Source: Flavobacteriaceae bacterium (GTDB lineage: Bacteria; Bacteroidota; Bacteroidia; Flavobacteriales; Flavobacteriaceae). Taken from it: DNA of 41,344 bases. Position 1 is the stretch's first letter, and each line of letters begins with the position of its first letter. The stretch is from positions 1-41,344 of the forward strand of contig JAUYUF010000085.1 in assembly GCA_030694835.1 (NCBI GenBank). Reading direction: 5' to 3'. The notes beneath the pieces are model-generated. The model was not told where the DNA came from, made no database searches, and was given only the letters and a program-made list of their open reading frames with translations. Shown here piece after piece: positions 24,281-33,066 of this stretch. A program made the position numbers and the translations under genes.

Positions 24281-25402
24281 ATGACAACAACAATCGAAAC
24301 TAACACTTTTAAATCTGAAGAATACTTTATCAATATGGGGCCTCAACACCCTGCAACGCACGGTGTTTTACGTCTTTTATTAACAATTGATGGAGAGATT
24401 ATTAAGAATGTGGAACCTGATTTAGGGTACATCCACCGTTCTATAGAAAAAATGTGTGAGCGTGATAGCTATCAGCAAATCGTTCACCTTACAGATCGTA
24501 TGGACTATTTATCTTCTCATATTAATAATGAGGCAGTATGTTTAACTGTAGAAAATGCATTAGGACTTGAAATTCCTGAACGTGTAAAAGTTATCAGAAC
24601 TATTCTTGCTGAACTTACACGTTTAGCTTCACACCAATTATGGTGGGGCGTAATGGGAATGGACGTAGGTGCATTAACAACTTATTTTTATGGTTTTAGA
24701 GATCGCGAATTAATCAATGATATTTTTGAAGAAACTTGTGGTGCTCGTTTAACAATGAATTACAATATTCCAGGTGGTTTAATGTTTGATATCCACCCAA
24801 ATTTTGTAAAACGTACAAAAGATTTTATTGCTCATTTCAAAACTAAATTACCAGAATATGACACCTTATTAACTGGAAACGTAATTTTCCAAAAACGTAC
24901 TCAAGGTGTTGGTATTTTAACCAAAGAAGATGCCATTTCTTTCGGAACAACAGGGCCAGTAGCGCGTGCTTCAGGTTTTTCTTGTGATATAAGAAAACAT
25001 CATCCATATAGTGCTTATGACCGCGTTCAATTTAATGAAGCTATAAGTACCGTTGGAGATACATTTACGCGTTATCAAATGCGTATTCAAGAAATGTGGG
25101 AATCTATTTCTATTATTGATCAATTAATTGATAATATTCCTGATGGCGATTTTAAAGTAGCAACAAATGCTGTAATTAAATTACCAAAAGGAGAGTTTTA
25201 TCAAAAAGTAGAAACAGCTCGTGGTGAGTTAGGAGTATTTATCGTAAGTGATGGAAAGAAAAGTCCATATCGCATGAAATTCCGTTCACCAGGATTCTCA
25301 AATCTTTCAGCTTTGAAAAAAATGGCTGTAGGAAGTAAATTAGGAGATTTAGTAGCCATCATGGCGACTTTAGATATTGTTGTACCAGATATTGACAGAT
25401 AA
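24281..25402 (+). CDS. nuoD: complex I subunit D (49-kDa homolog), short form
   Basis: 373 residues. The quinone-site motif GPQHPATHGVLRLL holds His23 and His27, and RMDYLSSH contains the family Tyr. YIHRSIEK, GFRDRELIND and the terminal VAIMATLDIVVPDIDR are also conserved. Compared with the NADH-dependent NuoD proteins I recall (about 400-410 residues), a segment of about 25 residues, where an HFK-type block normally stands before the ARGELG motif, is missing; the region reads LPKGEFYQKVETARGELG, much as in cyanobacterial NdhH. The gene is followed directly by nuoH (4-base gap), with no nuoE, nuoF or nuoG. Confidence 0.93.
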   Translation: MTTTIETNTFKSEEYFINMGPQHPATHGVLRLLLTIDGEIIKNVEPDLGYIHRSIEKMCERDSYQQIVHLTDRMDYLSSHINNEAVCLTVENALGLEIPERVKVIRTILAELTRLASHQLWWGVMGMDVGALTTYFYGFRDRELINDIFEETCGARLTMNYNIPGGLMFDIHPNFVKRTKDFIAHFKTKLPEYDTLLTGNVIFQKRTQGVGILTKEDAISFGTTGPVARASGFSCDIRKHHPYSAYDRVQFNEAISTVGDTFTRYQMRIQEMWESISIIDQLIDNIPDGDFKVATNAVIKLPKGEFYQKVETARGELGVFIVSDGKKSPYRMKFRSPGFSNLSALKKMAVGSKLGDLVAIMATLDIVVPDIDR

Positions 25403-25406
25403 AATT

Positions 25407-26474
25407 ATGAATTTACCTTTAAGTATAACAAAAAATATCCACGATTGGCTTTTCGAATTAATGTCTGCACCAATAGCGGCAGTAGTAGAAATGGTATTAA
25501 TCGCGGTGGCATTCCTGGGATTCTTTGCATTAGCAGGATTGTTGTTAGTATATATGGAGCGTAGAATCGCTGCATTTTTTCAATTGCGTTTAGGCCCTAA
25601 CCGAGTTGGACCTCAAGGATTGTTTCAAACTATTGCCGATGCTTTAAAATTAGTATCAAAAGAGTTGGTAGTAATCGATAAAGCGGATAAATTTTTATAT
25701 AATTTGGCACCTTATTTTGTAATTGTAGCTTCTTTAATGGCACTTTCAGTATTACCTTTTTCACAAGAATTTCATGCTTTTGATATCAATATTGGGGTGT
25801 TTTTCTTGTTAGCAGTTTCATCAATTGGTGTAATTGGAATTCTTTTAGGAGGATGGGCTAGTAACAACAAATATGCTTTAATTGGCGCCATGCGAAGTGG
25901 TTTACAAACTATCAGTTATGAGCTTTCTGTTGGACTTTCAATTTTAACCATTGTTTTATTAGCAGGTTCATTACAGATTTCAGAAATAATAGCTGTACAA
26001 CAAAAAGGAGGTTGGTTTATCATCCAAGGTCATATTCCGGCATTTATTGCGTTTATGATTTTTATGATAGCCGGAACTGCTGAAACCAATAGAGCACCAT
26101 TCGATTTAGTAGAAGCTGAATCAGAACTTGGAGCAGGTTTCCATACAGAATACTCTGGGATGAAATTTGCTTATTTCTTTTTAGCTGAATTTATCAACAT
26201 GTTTATTATTGCCGCTATTGGAACTATTTTGTTCTTCGGAGGTTGGTTATCACCTTTTGGAATTACAGAATCTATTCCTTTATTGGGCGTTATGTGGTTT
26301 ATGTTAAAAGTACTTGGTTTAGTTTTCTTGATGATGTGGTTCCGTTGGACGTTTCCACGTTTAAGAGTTGACCAATTATTAACCTTAGAGTGGAAATATT
26401 TATTACCAATTAACTTATTCAATATAGTGTTTATGGCAGTTATTGTTTGGTTAGGTTTAACTATAAATTTTTAG
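25407..26474 (+). CDS. nuoH: complex I subunit H
   Basis: 355 residues from ATG 25407; the upstream TTG at 25377 lies within nuoD and was rejected. Eight or so TM segments. Marker motifs: YMERRIAAFFQLRLGPNRVG (quinone-tunnel loop), AETNRAPFDLVEAESELGAG with its string of acidic residues, and GFHTEYSGMKFAYFF. NuoH forms the quinone chamber with B and D and couples quinone reduction to proton movement. Its stop is 3 bases before nuoI. Confidence 0.95.
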   Translation: MNLPLSITKNIHDWLFELMSAPIAAVVEMVLIAVAFLGFFALAGLLLVYMERRIAAFFQLRLGPNRVGPQGLFQTIADALKLVSKELVVIDKADKFLYNLAPYFVIVASLMALSVLPFSQEFHAFDINIGVFFLLAVSSIGVIGILLGGWASNNKYALIGAMRSGLQTISYELSVGLSILTIVLLAGSLQISEIIAVQQKGGWFIIQGHIPAFIAFMIFMIAGTAETNRAPFDLVEAESELGAGFHTEYSGMKFAYFFLAEFINMFIIAAIGTILFFGGWLSPFGITESIPLLGVMWFMLKVLGLVFLMMWFRWTFPRLRVDQLLTLEWKYLLPINLFNIVFMAVIVWLGLTINF

Positions 26475-26477
26475 AGG

Positions 26478-26960
26478 ATGAGTTATTTTTCAGATATATA
26501 TAACGGTGTTAAAACTTTACTTACAGGAATGTCTGTAACAGGTAAGTATTTTTTCAATGCCCGTAAAGAAATCATCACGCAACAATTTCCAGATAATCGA
26601 GCTACCTTAAAAATGTTCGATCGTTTTAGAGGTGAAGTTGTGATGCCACATGATGAGAACAATGAACACCGTTGTACAGGTTGTCAGAAATGTGAATTAG
26701 CGTGTCCTAATGGAACAATTGAAATCATTTGGGATAGAGTTGTTGATGAAGAAACAGGAAAGAAAATAAAAGTAATTGATAAACATATTTATCATCTTTC
26801 TATGTGTACCATGTGTGGATTGTGTATAGAGGCTTGTCCTACAGATGCAATTAAATGGAGTCAAAACTTCAGCAATTCATCGTATGACAGAACTCAATTG
26901 ACAAAAGTGTTGAACAAACCAGGTTCTAAAATTATGCCTGGTGTAAAAGACAAAGAATAG
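26478..26960 (+). CDS. nuoI: complex I subunit I (two [4Fe-4S] clusters)
   Basis: 160 residues. Two complete cluster motifs: C66, C69, C72, C76 (CTGCQKCELACPNG) and C110, C113, C116, C120 (CTMCGLCIEACPTDA), which correspond to N6a and N6b. In a complex lacking NuoEFG these would be the first clusters to receive electrons, and so the probable docking site for reduced ferredoxin. The N-terminal amphipathic region (SDIYNGVKTLLTGMSVTGKY) fits membrane anchoring. Gap of 1 base to nuoJ. Confidence 0.95.
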   Translation: MSYFSDIYNGVKTLLTGMSVTGKYFFNARKEIITQQFPDNRATLKMFDRFRGEVVMPHDENNEHRCTGCQKCELACPNGTIEIIWDRVVDEETGKKIKVIDKHIYHLSMCTMCGLCIEACPTDAIKWSQNFSNSSYDRTQLTKVLNKPGSKIMPGVKDKE

Positions 26961-26961
26961 T

Positions 26962-27477
26962 ATGGAACAAATTATATTTTACATTTTATCACTTATAATG
27001 GTGGTGTTTGCAATTGCTTCCGTTACCAGTCGTATGATTTTAAGATCAGTAGTGTATCTTTTATTTGTACTTTGTGCAATTGCAGGATTTTATTTCTTGA
27101 TTGATTATAACTACCTAGCGGCTATACAATTAACTGTTTATGCTGGAGGTATAATTGTACTGTTTATTTTCTCAGTATTATTAATTCATCATATCGAATC
27201 TAAACTTGATGTTGCCTCTTTAGGTAGAAGAATTTTAGTTGGATTAGCAAGTTTAGTTGGTGCTGGATTAACACTTTCTGTAATTTGGGCGCACCCATTT
27301 ATAGTAGCTGAAAATAGCGCGAGATCTACTGAAGTAAGAGATATCGGATTAGGAATGTTAAGTTATGGCGATGGTGGATATATACTTCCTTTTGAAGTTA
27401 TCAGTATTCTGTTATTAGCAGCTATGATTGGAGCAATTATAGTAGCAAAAGGAACTCGTTTAACCATAAAAGACTAA
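26962..27477 (+). CDS. nuoJ: complex I subunit J
   Basis: 171 residues with about five TM helices. The TM3 region YLAAIQLTVYAGGIIVLFIF, with the characteristic pi-bulge glycines and Tyr, is recognised. NuoJ forms part of the proton channel near the quinone chamber. It lies between nuoI and nuoK with gaps of 1 and 4 bases. Confidence 0.92.
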   Translation: MEQIIFYILSLIMVVFAIASVTSRMILRSVVYLLFVLCAIAGFYFLIDYNYLAAIQLTVYAGGIIVLFIFSVLLIHHIESKLDVASLGRRILVGLASLVGAGLTLSVIWAHPFIVAENSARSTEVRDIGLGMLSYGDGGYILPFEVISILLLAAMIGAIIVAKGTRLTIKD

Positions 27478-27481
27478 TCTA

Positions 27482-27799
27482 ATGATTCAAGGAGTATCTA
27501 TATATGAAATTTTAACCGTTACAACCTTATTATTCTTTATTGGAATTTATGGTTTTATAACGCGAAAAAACTTGATTTCAATTCTACTATCTGTTGAATT
27601 GATCTTAAATTCAGTGGCAATAAATTTTGTTGTAATCAACAAATATTTATACCCTGATATGTTACAAGGAGTTTATTTTTCTGTATTTATTATTGCAGTA
27701 GCAGCCGCAGAAACGGCATTGGCTATTTCAATTATCATCAATTTATACAGATTGGTAACATCCGTAGAAGTGAAAGCAACAGAAACTATGAAGTTTTAA
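27482..27799 (+). CDS. nuoK: complex I subunit K
   Basis: 105 residues, three TM helices. Conserved acidic residues within the membrane are visible in SVELILNSVAINFV and AAAETALAISIIINLYR. These Glu residues take part in the central proton axis. The gene lies in the operon between nuoJ and nuoL (11-base gap). Confidence 0.93.
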   Translation: MIQGVSIYEILTVTTLLFFIGIYGFITRKNLISILLSVELILNSVAINFVVINKYLYPDMLQGVYFSVFIIAVAAAETALAISIIINLYRLVTSVEVKATETMKF

Positions 27800-27810
27800 T
27801 ATTTTAGAAA

Positions 27811-29742
27811 ATGGATTTTACATATACAATATTAATACCATTAATTCCGCTAGCTGTTTTCTTAATCTTAGGAATCGGTTCCTTAAAAATTAAAGAAAAT
27901 GTTGCTGGAATTGTGGGAGTTGCAGGTTTACTAACTTCTACTATTTTATCATACTATACCGCTTTTCAATACTTTTTCAATGTTGGAAAAGTAAATGGTA
28001 TATATCAAACGTTTGTTGAACAAACTCGTTGGATGAACTTTACTGACACGCTCCATATCGATATGGGTGTTTTAATTGATCCTATTTCTGTAATGATGTT
28101 AGTAGTTGTTTCTACGATCTCATTAATGGTTCATTTATACAGTAGAGGTTATATGCACGGAGACCAAGGTTTCACCCGTTTCTTTGCGTATTTATCCTTA
28201 TTCTCATTCTCTATGTACGGGTTGGTATTAGCTACTAACTTATTCCAGATTTATATTTTCTGGGAATTAGTGGGAGTTTCATCATTCTTATTAATTGGAT
28301 ACTATTACACAAAACCATCAGCAGTAGCTGCTTCTAAAAAAGCATTTATCGTAACACGTTTTGCAGATTTTGGTTTCTTGATGGGAATTTTAATGATTGG
28401 TTATTACACTGGTACATTTGATTTTATGACCTTAAATAACCCAACTGCTTTACAAGATTTAACTTCACCAATTATGCAAAATGCTGGAATTACCTTTATG
28501 GGATTCTCGGTAATCACTACTGCATTAGTTTTGATTTTTGCAGGTGGTGCTGGTAAATCTGCGATGTTCCCATTGCACATTTGGTTACCAGATGCAATGG
28601 AAGGTCCAACACCTGTTTCTGCCTTAATTCACGCTGCAACCATGGTTGTAGCTGGAGTATATTTAGTAGCACGTTTATTTCCAATGTTCTATTTTGTTGA
28701 AGGTGGAATTGCACTTGAAGTAGTAGCTTATGTCGGAGGATTTTCATCCCTGATTGCTGCACTTATCGCTTTAACACAACACGATATTAAACGTGTTTTG
28801 GCCTTTTCAACCATGTCACAAATTGGTTATATGATGATGGCTTTAGGTATTTCTGGGTATGGAGATGTAGATGGTTTAGGTTTTACCGCTTCGATGTTCC
28901 ACTTATTTACCCACGCAATGTTTAAAGCATTATTATTCTTAGGCGCTGGTTCTGTTATTCATGCTGTTCATAGCAATGTTTTACAAGACATGGGTGGTTT
29001 AAGAAAATATATGCCTATTACCAATATTACATTCTTAATTGCAGCTTTAGCAATTGCTGGAGTTCCTCCATTTGCAGGTTTCTTCAGTAAAGATGAAATT
29101 TTAGCTGCTGCTTATGAAAGTAACCAGTTATTATTTTGGGTAGAATGGGTTGTAGCTGGATTAACTGCTTTCTACATGTTCCGTTTATACTTTGGAATTT
29201 TCTGGGGTAAAGACACGATTTACAAACACACGCCGCATGAATCACCATTATCAATGACATTACCTTTAATGTTCTTGGCAGTTGTTTCTGCTATTGCTGG
29301 TTTTGTTCCTTTCAGCCAGTTTATAAGTCCAGATTTAGTAGGTTATACCACACATATTCACATGAATATTGCTGCGATGTCAGTTGGTGTTGGTGTGTTA
29401 GGTATTGCGATTGCTTGGATTATGTACAAAAAAGAAACCAATATTGCTGATAAAATTTCATCAGCTTTCGGATTCTTATATCAATGGACTTTCAGAAAGT
29501 TCTATATCGATGAACTATACTTGTTCATTACGCGCGAAATCATCTTCAAACGCATTGCGCAACCATTTGCATGGTTTGATAAAAAAGTTGTTGATGGCAC
29601 CATGAATTTAATTGGAAACTCTACTGTAGATGCTTCTAAGAAAATTAAAGGATTGCAATCCGGTAAAGTACAAGATTATGCCTTTGCATTTATTTCAGGG
29701 GTTGTAATTATAGTAATGGTTTTTATTTATTTCATGAACTAA
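27811..29742 (+). CDS. nuoL: complex I subunit L (antiporter-like)
   Basis: 643 residues, about 16 TM helices. Antiporter-type motifs: IFWELVGVSSFLLIGYYY with the key Glu, GAGKSAMFPLHIWLPDAMEG with the key Lys, and TPVSALIHAATMVVAGVYLV with the central His. The C-terminal long horizontal helix and last TM are present (KIKGLQSGKVQDYAFAF then a final TM). NuoL is the distal proton pump of the membrane arm. Start ATG 27811; the gap to nuoM is 13 bases. Confidence 0.95.
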   Translation: MDFTYTILIPLIPLAVFLILGIGSLKIKENVAGIVGVAGLLTSTILSYYTAFQYFFNVGKVNGIYQTFVEQTRWMNFTDTLHIDMGVLIDPISVMMLVVVSTISLMVHLYSRGYMHGDQGFTRFFAYLSLFSFSMYGLVLATNLFQIYIFWELVGVSSFLLIGYYYTKPSAVAASKKAFIVTRFADFGFLMGILMIGYYTGTFDFMTLNNPTALQDLTSPIMQNAGITFMGFSVITTALVLIFAGGAGKSAMFPLHIWLPDAMEGPTPVSALIHAATMVVAGVYLVARLFPMFYFVEGGIALEVVAYVGGFSSLIAALIALTQHDIKRVLAFSTMSQIGYMMMALGISGYGDVDGLGFTASMFHLFTHAMFKALLFLGAGSVIHAVHSNVLQDMGGLRKYMPITNITFLIAALAIAGVPPFAGFFSKDEILAAAYESNQLLFWVEWVVAGLTAFYMFRLYFGIFWGKDTIYKHTPHESPLSMTLPLMFLAVVSAIAGFVPFSQFISPDLVGYTTHIHMNIAAMSVGVGVLGIAIAWIMYKKETNIADKISSAFGFLYQWTFRKFYIDELYLFITREIIFKRIAQPFAWFDKKVVDGTMNLIGNSTVDASKKIKGLQSGKVQDYAFAFISGVVIIVMVFIYFMN

Positions 29743-29755
29743 CGTATTAAGAATT

Positions 29756-31240
29756 ATGGATATATTATCATTATTTGTTACGGTACCTGTTTTAACGATT
29801 TTGTTTTTAGCATTTACTAAAAACTTGCAACAGGTTCGTATAGTATCGCTCACAGGTATGCTTGTTCAATTAGGAATGGCTATCAACTTACTCTTCGCTT
29901 ATTTTAGAGAAAGAGCAGTTAATACAGATATTATGGTTTTCACCAAAGATTATGTTTGGTTCGAATCATTAAACATACATTACGCTATTGGAGTTGATGG
30001 AATTTCAGTAGCGTTGATTTTACTTACGTCAATCGTAGTATTGGCAGGGGTATTTATTTCATGGAAAGTTGCTGATTTATCTAAAGAATTTTTCATCTCA
30101 TTAATCGTATTAGCAACAGGAGTTTTTGGATTCTTTATTTCTCTCGATTTATTTACGATGTTCGTTTTTTATGAAATCGCGGTAATTCCGATGTATTTAT
30201 TGATTGGAATTTGGGGTTCTGGTCCAAAAGAATATTCAGCAATGAAATTAACGCTGATGTTAATGGGAGCTTCTGCCCTTTTATTGGTAGGAATTTTAGG
30301 AATTTACTTTAATTCTAACGCTGATGGTGGTGCATTAACTTTCAATATTTTAGAAATTGCACAAGTAAATATTCCTTTTGAAGCGCAACGTTTATTCTTC
30401 CCTTTAACATTTTTAGGGTTTGCTGTTTTGGGTGCTTTATTCCCTTTTCATACTTGGTCACCAGACGGTCACGCATCTGCCCCAACGGCTGTATCGATGT
30501 TACACGCAGGTGTATTAATGAAATTAGGTGGATATGGAATTTTTAGAGTTGCCATGTATTTATTGCCACTTGGAGCAATTGATTGGTCTACATTCTTCAT
30601 TGTATTATCTTCTTTCGGAGTAATTTATGGAGCATTAGCAGCATTACGTCAAAATGATTTAAAATACATCAACGCCTATTCTTCTGTGAGTCACTTAGGA
30701 ATGGTATTAGTTGCTTTATTGATGATGAATAAAACAGCCTGGAACGGAGCAATATTACAATCGCTTTCTCACGGATTTATGACAGCACTTTTCTTCGCCT
30801 TAATTGGGATGATTTACGAAAGAACACATACTAGAGATATTCAAAAATTAGGAGGTTTACTAAAAGTATTACCTTTTATTTCTGCCACATATGTTATTGC
30901 TGGATTAGCAAATTTAGGCTTACCTGGATTTAGTGGATTCGTTGCAGAGATGAACATCTTTGTTGGAGCTTTTGAAAACGCTGATTTATTCAGAAGAGTT
31001 GCTACTGTAGTAGTAGTTTCTGCGATTGTAGTAACAGCAGTTTACATTTTAAGAGTGGTGGGTATCATGTTAATGGGGCCTGTAAAAAATGAGGAATTTA
31101 ACAACTTACCAGCATCAACTTGGTTTGAACGTTACGGAGTGTATCTGTTATTAATTCCTATTGCAGGAATGGGTATAGCACCACTTTGGTTAAGCGATAT
31201 GATTTTAGAAAGTCTAACGCCGTTTATAGCAAGATTTTAA
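29756..31240 (+). CDS. nuoM: complex I subunit M (antiporter-like)
   Basis: 494 residues, about 14 TM helices. Marker segments: FVFYEIAVIPMYLLIGIW with the conserved Glu, GALFPFHTWSPDGHASAP, TAVSMLHAGVLMKLGGYGI with the Lys, and NAYSSVSHLGMVLVALL. One of three antiporter-like proton pumps. The gap to nuoN is 22 bases. Confidence 0.95.
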   Translation: MDILSLFVTVPVLTILFLAFTKNLQQVRIVSLTGMLVQLGMAINLLFAYFRERAVNTDIMVFTKDYVWFESLNIHYAIGVDGISVALILLTSIVVLAGVFISWKVADLSKEFFISLIVLATGVFGFFISLDLFTMFVFYEIAVIPMYLLIGIWGSGPKEYSAMKLTLMLMGASALLLVGILGIYFNSNADGGALTFNILEIAQVNIPFEAQRLFFPLTFLGFAVLGALFPFHTWSPDGHASAPTAVSMLHAGVLMKLGGYGIFRVAMYLLPLGAIDWSTFFIVLSSFGVIYGALAALRQNDLKYINAYSSVSHLGMVLVALLMMNKTAWNGAILQSLSHGFMTALFFALIGMIYERTHTRDIQKLGGLLKVLPFISATYVIAGLANLGLPGFSGFVAEMNIFVGAFENADLFRRVATVVVVSAIVVTAVYILRVVGIMLMGPVKNEEFNNLPASTWFERYGVYLLLIPIAGMGIAPLWLSDMILESLTPFIARF

Positions 31241-31262
31241 TAATATTAAAATATAGAAACTA

Positions 31263-32690
31263 ATGGATTTTAGTAGTTTATTATTAATGCGTCACGAATT
31301 TATTTTAACCGCTCTTCTATTATTGATGATTGTGGCTGAAATAGTTGTAAGTGAACAAAACAAGAAGAACTTAGTCAATTTTGGCGTACTTCTTTTTGCA
31401 ATCCATACGGCTATAGGTTTATTGCCACTAGCTGATGGAGTATTATTTGGCGGAATGTTTAAAACTACCGTTTTAACACACTTTTTCAAAAGTGTATTAA
31501 ATATTGGTGTGCTTATTTTATTATTGCAATCTGCTGATTGGTTACGTGATAAAGTGGTTAGTCAACAAAAAGCAACCGAATTTTTCATGTTGATTTTCTC
31601 ATCGTTATTGGGATTATATTTCATGATTTCTGCAGGAGATTTTTTAATGTTCTACATCGGTTTAGAATTATCAACATTACCTGTTGCAGCTTTAGCAGCA
31701 TATGAATCATTAAAACAAAAATCGAGCGAGTCTGGTATCAAATTAATATTATCTGCAGCTTTGGCCTCTGGTACTTCTTTATTTGGGATTACGATGATGT
31801 ATGCCACTTCAGGATCATTATTCTTTGATATGATGACTATCACAGCATCTAACTTAACCATATTAGGTTTCTTGATGTTCTTTGCTGGTTTAGCGTTTAA
31901 AATATCGTTAGCGCCATTCCATTTTTGGACTGCTGACGTTTACGAAGGAGCACCAATTAGTGTTGCATCATATTTATCTGTTATTTCAAAAGGTGCTGCT
32001 GCATTTGTATTGATGATTTTGTTGTTTACCTTGTTTAGACCTTTAGAAAGTATTTGGGTAAATTTAATGTACGGTGTTGCTTTATTAACCATGTTTATTG
32101 GTAACTTATTTGCAATTCGTCAACAAAATTTAAAACGATTCTTAGCGTTCTCATCGATTGCACAAGCAGGTTTTATCTTATTGGGTTTACTTTCAGTTGA
32201 TCAATTAGGAGCAACTACTGTAATTTACTTTATAATGATTTATGTATTTTCTAACCTAGGAGCTTTTGGTGTGGTACAAGCCATATCAAATCAAACTGGT
32301 AAAGAAAATATTGATGATTATGATGGTTTGTACAGAACGAATCCGAAATTAAGTTTAGTAATGTTATTGGCTTTATTCTCTTTAGCGGGAATACCTCCAG
32401 TAGCTGGTTTCTTTGGCAAAATTTTCTTATTTACAGCAGCTGCATCTCAAGGATATTATTTATTAGTATTTATTGGTGTTGTGAATGTAACCATTGCATT
32501 ATACTATTACTTATTGGTAGTAAGAGCCATGTTTTTACGCAAAAGTGAAAATGCGATTCCTTACTTTAAAAGTAAATGGATGATGAAATTAGGCTTGACT
32601 ATTACCGTACTTGGTATCTTAATTATAGGTATGTACAGTCCGCTGTACGAATACATATTTGAAATTAGTAACCTTATTTTTAAATCATAA
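31263..32690 (+). CDS. nuoN: complex I subunit N (antiporter-like)
   Basis: 475 residues, about 14 TM helices. Family motifs: LMFYIGLELSTLPVAALAAY with the conserved Glu, APFHFWTADVYEGAPISVAS, YLSVISKGAAAFVLMILLF with the TM8-type Lys, and FLAFSSIAQAGFILLGLL. It is the proximal antiporter-like subunit of the membrane arm. The next gene begins 3 bases after its stop. Confidence 0.95.
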   Translation: MDFSSLLLMRHEFILTALLLLMIVAEIVVSEQNKKNLVNFGVLLFAIHTAIGLLPLADGVLFGGMFKTTVLTHFFKSVLNIGVLILLLQSADWLRDKVVSQQKATEFFMLIFSSLLGLYFMISAGDFLMFYIGLELSTLPVAALAAYESLKQKSSESGIKLILSAALASGTSLFGITMMYATSGSLFFDMMTITASNLTILGFLMFFAGLAFKISLAPFHFWTADVYEGAPISVASYLSVISKGAAAFVLMILLFTLFRPLESIWVNLMYGVALLTMFIGNLFAIRQQNLKRFLAFSSIAQAGFILLGLLSVDQLGATTVIYFIMIYVFSNLGAFGVVQAISNQTGKENIDDYDGLYRTNPKLSLVMLLALFSLAGIPPVAGFFGKIFLFTAAASQGYYLLVFIGVVNVTIALYYYLLVVRAMFLRKSENAIPYFKSKWMMKLGLTITVLGILIIGMYSPLYEYIFEISNLIFKS

Positions 32691-32693
32691 CGT

Positions 32694-33020
32694 ATGGCAC
32701 TTTTAGGATCACATCAATTTGGAGATATAGACGGACAACGCGTTACTTATGTTGAAAAAGGAACTACTCAAGAACGTGTAGATTTTCTTACTAAGCTACT
32801 TAAACACAATAATTTTGAAGTTGTAATAGGTGAAGACAAACGCAAATCAGAAGAAGAACCTCAACTATATACGGTTGCAGTTACAGATATGGTTTTTAAT
32901 CCAACTGTTTGGGTATACCAACGCCGATTAAGAACATTAGATGGAAGAATTGTTTCTCCATCGTATTGGAATCAAGTAGATGAAGATACCAAACCTCAGT
33001 ATTGGGAATATATGAAGTAA
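32694..33020 (+). CDS. unrecognised 108-residue protein at the end of the nuo operon
   Basis: The ATG lies 3 bases after the nuoN stop and a terminator follows the stop, so the gene is certainly part of the nuo transcript. The product is soluble, with no signal, membrane segment or Cys motif, and mixes acidic and basic residues (GEDKRKSEEEPQLYTVAVTD). The centre, ERVDFLTKLLKHNNFEVVIG, followed by two strands, loosely resembles the beta-alpha-beta arrangement of small DUF2007-type or ACT-like domains; this is a weak impression. It ends in WNQVDEDTKPQYWEYMK. Possibly an assembly or regulatory factor, or an accessory subunit of the complex. Confidence 0.8.
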   Translation: MALLGSHQFGDIDGQRVTYVEKGTTQERVDFLTKLLKHNNFEVVIGEDKRKSEEEPQLYTVAVTDMVFNPTVWVYQRRLRTLDGRIVSPSYWNQVDEDTKPQYWEYMK

Positions 33021-33038
33021 TTCATTTTAAATAATAAG

Positions 33039-33066
33039 AAAGCTGCCAAATGGTAGCTTTTTTTTA
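33039..33066 (+). terminator. intrinsic terminator of the nuo operon
   Basis: AAAGCTGCCA (33039-33048) pairs with TGGTAGCTTT (33051-33060) with one wobble pair, followed by TTTTTT. It lies 19 bases after the last nuo-operon stop and also covers the end of the convergent antiporter gene. Confidence 0.8.

Noticed and set aside
25377..25406. In-frame codons upstream of nuoH from a TTG at 25377
   Set aside because: They lie inside nuoD; the ATG at 25407 gives the family N terminus directly after the nuoD stop.
22903..33020. Possible nuoE, nuoF or nuoG hidden in other frames or on the minus strand
   Set aside because: I looked for thioredoxin-like, FMN/NAD-binding and [2Fe-2S]/molybdopterin-type segments and saw none; minus-strand ORFs here are shadows of membrane-subunit genes.
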